IMG/VR virus record: IMGVR_UViG_3300020182_002648 | Coordinates: 1 to 64,000 of that record | DNA: 64,000 nt | Source of the DNA: a virus | Direction: 5' to 3' (one strand) | In this document: positions 8,801-17,400 of the stretch, one piece after another | How the letters are laid out: each line of letters opens with the position of its first letter | How positions within the stretch are numbered: position 1 is the stretch's first letter | Translations under genes and position numbers: made by a program | Notes under the pieces: model-generated | Seen by the model: the letters and a program-made list of their open reading frames with translations, nothing else | The model's database searches: none | Told to the model about the DNA's origin: nothing

Positions 8801-9600
8801 ATATGACCAGTATAGAAGTCATAAAACTCGATTTGGATTGTAATTTTATAAGTAAAAACAACCAAACCATCCCACAATTAAGCACTACAGATATCAACAC
8901 ACTTCATAACATAACTAACTACGAGACTGTCAAGAGAATGTATAATGATACGATTGAGCGTAATCATATTATATTTAAATCACGATTACAAGGATATTTC
9001 GATACCGACAAGACATACACACAGGAAGTCAAGATCGATGTTTCAGGTCTTTCACCTGGCTACCATCATTTCGCGACAGCATTTGATGCTACAAAAGGTA
9101 TTACTACGGTGTTTTGTGATGGTGAATTGAAGCAGGTTTTAAGATCCGACGACATATATACCGGCGCGGCATATAAATTTAGTAAGACAGTACACGATCC
9201 CTTGTTAGTAGGTACTGAACCATTCTTAAATAACATCACATTAAGCGACCACCTAAATATATCTAACTACTCTACTATATCAGGTGTAAATGTAGATCGG
9301 TTACGTGTATATAATAAATCACTAAATTTTCATAAAATCAGGGCACTTACTAGAGAAGATAAAGATATACAACCAATAACCTTGTCATTACCGACAGGTA
9401 AGAGATCTTATATCGACCAAGTTAAACAGATACATAAACACCGATCAGCCGGCCGCAAATCAAGTGATATTGATATATCTATTACCAATATAACCGTTTC
9501 CGGAGATGATATCAAGCAATTAATAAATCAAAAGATATTTAAAGAGATAACCGATACATTATCTCCAAACTCAACTATCAGAAACATCAACTGGGTATAA
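5809..9600 (+). CDS. large virion protein with split lectin-like domain and propeller-like insert
   Basis: A 1263-residue protein, most likely a fibre or adhesin. Around residues 590-650 is the first half of a concanavalin/LamG-like domain (LTLDGTLYIETES... YTISVNIGCDDWTKPFGGQIVGNY). The second half appears only around residues 1070-1185 (SGLSPGYHHFATAFDATKGI, VFCDGEL, then VDRLRVYNKSLNFHKIRAL). Between them about 400 residues read as repeated four-strand blades (IYNIAQYDHTGLL, MYILDVTNSVYKYN, NIWLLAKDNQSLTVYKID), which fits a beta-propeller. There is no signal peptide. The ATG at 5809 is preferred over the TTG at 5803. The sugar-binding fold suggests host glycan recognition. Confidence 0.6.
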   Translation: MRNVKIKSGENWNSLSLDYEFDDKIKFSNKVITSADGISLNLSDTLSNCVDISNNNYSTLMMSDLCRLDDLIDLDVNTTDYPEQFTTTLTFDSSPVITTTSKYLKILPRVDDSDERDLIFGEDIIDNVAYDSYYFNQTEDDNDIYFSINLISHDQLTISHNDNYANVYLTLRSDGTFTFRVGTLDEPSSSQIFKYFINKTTGSLILMTEVAGVTSYIGTKAGELSLLTPSIEDPKYPPSSLISIFPYSKTSKRMSIINSWVSYKTTGDLNNLNVNESRSYKDVFNNFIFSNQYSCITGSNMNLDIIQLKNQLTSDSNSTRNNPFPNFIDCDHREYDSIFTGSNQIKGTDNMYLGYNTYTTDITLPTDSITYFHTPQVMYPISKLNVNDSGLIESGAIGGDSPIVSDKLFKKASNYKYNSPHGAPSDEETGVWLCTWLRSSIESIWDGDVEYDRDILVSYNNSVYKSLKRNSNSIPSSDRTSWVEVPEEKPVWVDRYYNPEYYSTQQALEVPDQYTSYASKFEYIVSTLSAEEIYVFDKKSDLVFEPGCLYAYYRIGGSENNTIIDSLRSTLIHEGQSPAYRDDRTIYNNPNRSLTLDGTLYIETESLNKTNNSDYTISVNIGCDDWTKPFGGQIVGNYTNHGIGIFNTMYTTPFIIISNESSTGIYNTNLELIKSIPLSGIQVVHGPGAENIHILHTVNGIYNIAQYDHTGLLVENTPLPDINSTISHINIDGDYMYILDVTNSVYKYNINNEVQDILYKPIPAGVIGDEQLLSTKTYIEIFDEYQYKINCDQYTIDVTGSIWYKKAGNIVKYMPSNQLGSNATYSNTINNISVSLIAEERTRGSDGNNIIIFGDGINTLSFIVGEWNDQNPANKVRIISGDDSKSLIISDNEQIRLIGGIDAGSSTTNIALSSVDCDITGIKSDIDNNIWLLAKDNQSLTVYKIDSNRNILYKKSLRDINTILNDMVVGNIYLDLISEFKEGEHINNVLILNQNPTDMTSIEVIKLDLDCNFISKNNQTIPQLSTTDINTLHNITNYETVKRMYNDTIERNHIIFKSRLQGYFDTDKTYTQEVKIDVSGLSPGYHHFATAFDATKGITTVFCDGELKQVLRSDDIYTGAAYKFSKTVHDPLLVGTEPFLNNITLSDHLNISNYSTISGVNVDRLRVYNKSLNFHKIRALTREDKDIQPITLSLPTGKRSYIDQVKQIHKHRSAGRKSSDIDISITNITVSGDDIKQLINQKIFKEITDTLSPNSTIRNINWV

Positions 9601-9603
9601 TAA

Positions 9604-11385
9604 ATGTCAGAACATGTAACACAAACGAGTAGCTTCAATCAATCACTATTAACAGCGATGGATGATAGGGGTATAGTACAAGACCGTCTCCCCGGGGATA
9701 AACTATTATTACCTAACGATATGTACGAAATTAAAGTATCAGTGAATGATTTTGTTACGGCAGAGACCATTAATTATAGTCTTTCTAAGCTATATGATAA
9801 CTGGTTATATTTAATATCAAAATCCATAATACCTAGTAACAATATACCTAATAATGACTACTACACAAAAATAGCTATCGATACTCCTGGAAGTGGATTG
9901 AGATGGACGTCAAAGACTAATTTTCCTAGCTTATCGACAGTATCTAGCAATAATTCCCTGAATGGTATCAAGAATTTTACTAAAGTCATCAACACAGCAG
10001 ATCCTAACAATTATAATATTATCGCGACAACAAATACTAACGTTATACTCCTGAGCGGTAGCAACTCACCGATCGATGATTCTAATATAGATATCATTGT
10101 TAATGAGTTCAACGGATCGTTATCCGATAGTAGTATAACACACCCATCTAATAATATAAATTTTAAGAGTATAATCGACCACACTCTCAATAAATCAAAC
10201 GATCTATTCATACTAGACAACGAAATCAACTCATTATTCAAGTTTGATATTAGTGGTATATTGACTCTTGATACCGCCATCTTAAACAATGATACCCCCG
10301 GGCGATTGATGACAGGGTTAATAGGTGGCCCTGGTGATATATCTGATCGAACTAAATTCAATGATCCTGTATCGGTAGTAAGTGTAGATAATGCAGTTTA
10401 TGTTTTAGATTACTCTAATACTGGCGTGATGGTTAAGATGTATGACTCAGAGTTGAACTGGAAGGAATCGTTTAGCTTAGGTCAGTATGTATCTTCTGGG
10501 CCGATTGATATCGCATATAATCATCAAGTTGATATGTTCTGTATATTATGTCATGAAAGTACATTCAACTCAACAACCGAGCCAACTGTGCCTAGGTTAA
10601 TGATTTTCGATAAAACATTCAACTATATAAGTACAAATGACTTAATGGATGAGTCTAGACACAGCGTTGACATTAAATTAGAAACGTACAAGAAGATCAA
10701 TTTCAGTGTAGAAAACCCAAACATCATGTACATATTAACATCAACCAATATATACAAGAAATATTTATCCAGTCCAGAGATGTTTATAGGTAACTTCTTA
10801 CTAGATGAGAAGCCCATAGGACCTGGTTCTAATGCCGGTCAAGTTTTTGAAGATATAACAATACTACCAACAGTAATAACACATGGAGATGAATCTATTA
10901 TTAAGGATGATATTATAATATATGAATCAACCTTTGAGGTCATACATAAATTTCTAGAAGATAGTAATTATCAACAAAGCCTAGAGACTAAGTTTGATGA
11001 TAAAGTTTTGGGAAAAGAGAGCTTGATGATTAACCCTGATGAAAATGTAAATACATTTGTATACAACAAGACCCTATCAAAACATCTATACAATAATATT
11101 ATACTACTTGAGAATACATCAAGAAAATTTGCTACAACATATGACGTTGCCGGTATATCACAGTATATAGGATTTAAATATCTGACTAAAACAGAATTAT
11201 CGTCTCTAGAGTATCGCCCGGGCATGGATAACTTTATAGGTATTAATGAGATTGTAACAACACATACTGTTAATAGATGCTTAGAGCAGATATACAACCT
11301 ACAGAAAGTCATACTGAATAATTGGCAAGAAAAACCTACAAATGTGTTCCCTTTAATCAACACACCAGTACACATAACAATATAA
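9604..11385 (+). CDS. virion protein with propeller-like repeats
   Basis: A 593-residue protein. Residues about 170-440 contain NHL/propeller-like blades: NDLFILDNEINSLFKFDISGILT, VDNAVYVLDYSNTGVMVKMYD, VDMFCILCHES, PRLMIFDKTFNYI. They resemble the propeller section of the preceding 1263-aa protein, so the two genes probably share ancestry by duplication. The C-terminal 90 residues (TKTELSSLEYRPGMDNFIGINEIVTTHTVNRCLEQIYNLQKVILNN) are helical. The N-terminus (SEHVTQTSSFNQSLLTAMDDRG) may be the virion attachment part. Its start lies 3 bases after the previous stop. No enzyme motifs are seen. Confidence 0.55.
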   Translation: MSEHVTQTSSFNQSLLTAMDDRGIVQDRLPGDKLLLPNDMYEIKVSVNDFVTAETINYSLSKLYDNWLYLISKSIIPSNNIPNNDYYTKIAIDTPGSGLRWTSKTNFPSLSTVSSNNSLNGIKNFTKVINTADPNNYNIIATTNTNVILLSGSNSPIDDSNIDIIVNEFNGSLSDSSITHPSNNINFKSIIDHTLNKSNDLFILDNEINSLFKFDISGILTLDTAILNNDTPGRLMTGLIGGPGDISDRTKFNDPVSVVSVDNAVYVLDYSNTGVMVKMYDSELNWKESFSLGQYVSSGPIDIAYNHQVDMFCILCHESTFNSTTEPTVPRLMIFDKTFNYISTNDLMDESRHSVDIKLETYKKINFSVENPNIMYILTSTNIYKKYLSSPEMFIGNFLLDEKPIGPGSNAGQVFEDITILPTVITHGDESIIKDDIIIYESTFEVIHKFLEDSNYQQSLETKFDDKVLGKESLMINPDENVNTFVYNKTLSKHLYNNIILLENTSRKFATTYDVAGISQYIGFKYLTKTELSSLEYRPGMDNFIGINEIVTTHTVNRCLEQIYNLQKVILNNWQEKPTNVFPLINTPVHITI

Positions 11386-11397
11386 CAGTATACTGAA

Positions 11398-11432
11398 TAT
11401 ATATCTATAACAACCAACAATATAGATATATA
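11398..11432. repeat. inverted repeat between fibre genes
   Basis: TATATATCTATA (11398-11409) and TATAGATATATA (11421-11432) form a 12-bp stem with an 11-base loop. No T run follows, so it is not a classical terminator; it may protect or separate transcripts. Confidence 0.5.
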
Positions 11433-11478
11433 CGTGCCACCTTCTCGTGAAATAGGAGTATAATTATACCGTTGCTCT

Positions 11479-11486
11479 AATAAATA
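11479..11486 (+). promoter_or_regulatory. T4-late-type promoter octamer
   Basis: AATAAATA, 6 bases before the ATG at 11493, followed by ATTACA and no Shine-Dalgarno. It drives the largest gene of the window. Confidence 0.7.
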
Positions 11487-11492
11487 ATTACA

Positions 11493-14400
11493 ATGGCCGG
11501 TAACAGAAAATTTCACAATAAATTCCACTCTGCGAATCATCACACGCTTCCTAGTCCTCATATAATAGATAGCGGGTTAGATCCTATTGCTAGTCATGAC
11601 TTTCCTTTCATTGGAGACTTCGTCCTTAATGGTACAGTTAGCTCTAGTAATAACTACGCTCTTAATAACGGTGGTATTAGAGCAGTAACACTCGACTCAG
11701 TCACTCACGGTTTATCTGCACCGGCAGGTTGGAATGTATTTAGAGATAGTACATACATTGATGGTGATGTCACAATCACGGGTAATCTCAGCGCATTAGG
11801 GCAGTTGACATATTTAAATACTCAGGTTCACGTTACTAGCGCGACTGAGATTGAAGTACAAGCTGATAATAGCAACGGTAAGACAGTAGGACTACTCGTA
11901 GATCAACACGGTAGTAATGACGTTGTACATATCAAAAATGACGGTCAATCGACATTACTGATAACCGGGTCAGCTGCTAATGATGAAGAGCGTGGAGGTT
12001 GGTTAGGTATTAATCTTGCTTCTCTATCTGCTCGTGATATAACACGACCTAATCAAAGAATGACTATAGTCGGTAGTGTATCTGTAGTGCCTGATCCAAT
12101 AGAAGTAGCAGATCAACTAAGTCAAAAGGACCCGGGAACAACTGGCTCACTCTATATAGAAGGTGGACTACATGTTAATGATGCTACATATCTCGATCAA
12201 GTCACGATAGATACGACTGACGGTAAGTTTCTAGTTAGTGGTAATAATAATGACGGTAGTGCTAATATATTTGAAGTAGAAGTACCGACACATTTAGATA
12301 GAACCCATATTGATACAAGTGACGGTGTATTTACGGTCAGTGGTAGCACATCAATGGATGTTGACGTACCGAGTGATTTTTCAGGTCATGCAGATTTAGA
12401 TTCAGTTCATATTGATGTAACAAAAGGAAACTTTGTGGTTAGCGGAAGCAACAACAAAATGTACATCAACACAGCAGGTGGATTAGATGTAAATACATAC
12501 ACTCAACTTGACAAGACGGAGATCAATACAAGTGACGGTAACTTTAATGTTATTGGTCCGAATACGATAACTTTTAATAACTCTGGAGGTCTAGATGTAC
12601 AGCATCACACTAGATTAGATCAAGTAACTATTGATACTACTGATGGTGTATTGTTAGTTAGTGGAACCGGTACACCAGGGCAGGAAAACAAAGTTGATAT
12701 TGATGTACCTATCGAACTCGACCGGACAACAATTGATACGTCTGATGGTGATCTTATTATTACTGGATCAGAAACAGTTTTAATTGACGCAACATCAGGT
12801 GTTTACATTGATTCACATACAAGATTAGACCAAGTAACGATTGACACGACTGATGGTAAGTTGTTAGTTAGTGGTATAGGGGTGCCAGGATTTGAGAATC
12901 CAGTCGATATTGATGTACCTGTCCATATGGATAGAGTAACAATTGACACGACAGATGGTAAGTTGTTAGTTACCGGAAACGGGATTGCTGGATTTGAAAA
13001 CATAGTAGATATTGATGTACCTATTGAACTTGATAGGACTAACATAGACACCACAGATGGTGACTTAACTATCACTGGTGACAATGCTGTTATAATCGAC
13101 TCACTCTCCGGAGTAGATATCGATACTCATACTAGAGTAGATCAACTCACAGTCGATACATCTGATGGTGAGATGTTAATTGAAGGTAGTAATATACTAG
13201 ATGTTGATGTAGATGCCTCTTTCCTTGATAATACTATCTCGGCTAGAAATGTAATAATAGACACCCTACCTGGTACTGGAAATTTATTGATCCGTGGAGG
13301 TGGTAGAGTTGATGTTAATACTGAAACATATTTTGATAATCCAGTTGAGCTAGACAGGGTAACTATTGACACGACTGACGGTGAGTTTATAATAACGAAC
13401 CCTTCTACAGGATTCTTTAATAGAAATAAGATGAGAGTAGAGGTACCACTGCTAGTGGAATCACTAACAGCTACTTCAGATTTATCACCTATATTAATAA
13501 CTGGTAGCAACAATACGATATTCGATACAGAGGTGATTTTTAATCAACCAGTAACAATTAATAATCTTCTAGATATTCCAGGTGATATAACTGCTGGTAA
13601 TATATCAATTTCCGGTACAGCGCTTCTGAGCCGCACCGAGATTGATACCAGTACAGGTACATTTGTAGTTACAGGTAGCAACTCGACCTCAATTAGAACA
13701 GATGCTGAATTCACACAGAATGTCCATATATTAGGAGATTTAAGAGTTGATGGTAATGCATATTTGAGTGCCGGTAGTGGTGGTAATATTAATATCGGTG
13801 ATTCAGATAACGATAATATAATCTTTCATGCTGATGTTAACAGTAATGTACTACCCAACATAACTGATACGTACTCTCTAGGATCAACTAGTAAGAGATG
13901 GATGAGTGTTCATAGTTTATCCTGTTTGGTAGATTACTTAGCTGTTACACAGAACTTCGCATTAGAGGGTGACTTAGATGTAAACGGTACTACGACTTTA
14001 GATGAAGTAGTGATCGATACGACTGATGGAGAGTTTGTTGTAAGCGGATATAATAGATCACATATACACACCAACTTATCAACATACGATGGTATTTCTG
14101 CTTCTGGTGGACCGTGGAGGTTTGGTGACTTTGATGAGATAAAATACGCATCACCTGGTTATGTAAATTATGAAGGTATAGACAACTGGGATACAGGCGC
14201 TGTATTAAACCATCCATTTAGAGTAGATACACGCTCACTTTTTCAACAAGGATTAACAGCGTTCGGACCGGTACAAGTCGGAGAGCTTCCAGCTGGTGTC
14301 ACAGATGAACTAACAGAACCTACATTTGAGGTACTAGGAAACATGCACCTAAGAGGTGGTAATCTGAAAATCACTAGTGATATCAGACATTTAGAGGACG

Positions 14401-17400
14401 AGGATACGTTAATTAGATTCTCACCGGATAAGATAGAACTTCGAGCCGGTGATGCACCTTTGTTAACTTTGGAGGAGAAGCCTGACTCTGTAGGAAACAA
14501 TGCAGTACATATTGGTGCCACTGACCAGCCAGCGGACTTAACATTATATAAAGATTTAAGCGGCGAACAACCTGGTATTTTATATGACAGTACTGATGGT
14601 AGTGTTGAGATACACGGAAATGTTGGCATATTTGGAGCTAATGAATCATCGGAAATTATCGGGGATGGAATTGATGTTCACGGTAGCGTTAGGGTAACAG
14701 AGACGTTATCAGCAAGGAATTTAATAGTTGATTATATAACTGTACAGGAAAGTTCATATGGTAATATAGGTGGTCAAATAGGTGGTGCAGCAGAAATGAG
14801 CACATTGTCTGGTACTGCAGTATTTGGACATGTGACAACAGAGTGGGTGAATGGAGAAACACAGTCCTTTACTGGTACTGACATTGGTATCGAATTTGAT
14901 CTCGAGAACGATGACCAAGGAGACATACAAAAATTATACTCATTCACATTTGAAGCAGTGTCGGCAGACGAGTTGAGAGGTGTTAAGGTAGGTGACACTC
15001 AATCAACAACATATCAATTTGTAGCCAAATGGGATCAATATTACACTCAAGCCTTTGTAAATGAGGTCGAGTATGGTATAATTCATACATCTGAACAGCC
15101 CTTTGTAGACGTCAAGTCTGTGGTATTATCCGCTCACGACGTACCAACAAACGAGAGAATTGTTAAGATAGTACTACAACCATCTGCTGACATTAAGTTT
15201 TGGGCTCATAATATATTAGTTCAAGATAAACCGCAGAGATTAGATACAGTAACTACAGCTGATTTTGACGTCAATGGAGGTTTGACTATTAACGGTCATA
15301 CTTCTGCGGATGGTGACATCGTAGCTACTGGTGATGTGTATGTGAGTGGTGGATCTATTTTTGATAAAGATGTACACATAAGAGGTGATTTAAGAGTAGA
15401 TGGTAATGCATATCTTAGTGCTGGGGCTAGTGGTATAATCAATGTAGGTGATAACGCTAATGACGGTGTAGTATTCAATGCAGATATTCACAGCTCATTC
15501 ATTCCAGACGAGCATCAATTACATGATCTCGGAACAACCGGTGCAGAGTGGAAGAAGTTACATGTCAAGGATATATCAGCATCAAATAGCATTAATTGGA
15601 ATGGTGGTAACTCTTTACAATCAAATAGTGTTTATTCGAGTGTTTGTGCTACTAGTGCGGAATGGGATTCAGTTTACTCGAGTGTGCGTACTACAAGTGC
15701 TAACTGGGACAACGTTTACACAGATGTTTCTGAAACGAGTGCTAACTGGGACAGTGTTTACACAGACGTTTCTGAAACGAGTGCGGAATGGGATTCAGTT
15801 TACTCGAGTGTATGTGCTACGAGCAGTGAATGGGATTCAGTTTACTCGAGCGTTTGTGCTACGAGCAGTGAATGGGATTCAGTTTACTCAAGCGTTCTAT
15901 CAACGAGCGCTGAATGGGATAGCGTTTATACAGATGTTTCTGAAACGAGTGCGGAATGGGATAGCGTTTATACAGACGTATCCAATACTAGCGCTGAGTG
16001 GGATAGTGTTTATACAGACGTATCTGAAACAAGCGGAGATTGGAATAGCGTTTATACAGACGTATCTAATACTAGTGCTGAATGGAATTCAGTTTATTCA
16101 AGCGTTTGTGCCACAAGTAGTGAGTGGGATAGCGTTTATACAGATGTTTCTGAAACGAGTGCGGAATGGGATAGCGTTTATACAGACGTATCCAATACTA
16201 GCGCTGAATGGGATGGGGCGTATAGTTTCGTTAGTAGTGACAGTGCTACCAACAATACCGATTACAATCAAACACACTTTGTTAACGCTAGTGGTGACAC
16301 GATTGTAGGAAGCTTATATATTACTGGAGACCTTAGAGTTGATGGCAATACATATCTAAGTGGTGGTACTGGTGGTGTTATTAATGTGGGAGACGACGCA
16401 GCTGATATCGTATCATTTAATGCGGATATCGGATCAAGTTTAACACCTGATATGCATGGTACATTCGATCTCGGATCAGCAACACAAGCCTGGAGAGACA
16501 TACACACAACTGGGGATATAGTGTGGAACGGTGGTAGTTCGATCAATAGCAATAGTGTATATAGCTTTATCAATACAACCAGTGGAGACGAGGGGTATGC
16601 AACGTTATCTGCGTATAAGGATAATAGATATGTATTGAGACATGATCAGGTACCTGATTTAGCTATCACGAATGTATATCGTGTTTCTAATAGCTCGTTA
16701 GTAGGTACTCTGCAATCCAATATACATCGTGGAGATATTGTACTGGTTAACGACACCGAGGATAATATAATAGCAATCGCGGATCATCCTACAGGAGATT
16801 ATAACTCTGATACTCATGAATATTTCGGGTATGAGAAGCTTTTTGCTCCAGGTAATATGGTTAGGTTTATCAATGGTAAGCAAGGACCTAGTGTAACGTT
16901 CACAACAGATGATTTTGATTTCTCTGCATCAACGAATAAGTTCGTGTTGCAGAGTGATATAGATACATGGAACAGTAACTATAATAGCGTAAATACAACG
17001 AGTGCTGAGTGGGATAGTGTTTATTCGAGTGTTGAGGCAGCAAGTGCTGGTTGGAACAACACACAATCCACTGTAGAACAATTGAGCGCAGCTTGGGAAG
17101 AGAGTGCTGACATTCAATTAGTAGCAGATGATGTTGCTGTGATGGGATCAGTGAGCGGAGATTGGAACCTAATACAATCCACTGTAGAACAATTAAGTGC
17201 TGAGTGGGAAGAGAGTGCTGACATTCAATTAGTAGCAGATGATGTTGCTGTGATGGGATCAGTGAGCGGTGATTGGAATAGTGTTTATACAGACGTATCT
17301 GAAACAAGCGGTGATTGGAATTCGGTTTATACAGACGTATCTGAAACAAGCGGAGATTGGAATAGTGTTTATACAGACGTATCTGAAACAAGCGGTGATT

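Noticed and set aside
11398-11432. Terminator before the giant fibre gene
   Set aside because: The stem is AT-only and no T run follows, so a factor-independent terminator is not supported.
15478-16308. Long alternative-frame open stretch (276 codons) with TGIQFTR-like repeats
   Set aside because: It is the +1 frame of the 42-bp repeats. The repeat unit has no stop in that frame, so long shadow frames arise (also near 17269-18165, 45796-46143 and 47035-47490). The codon pattern belongs to the fibre frame.
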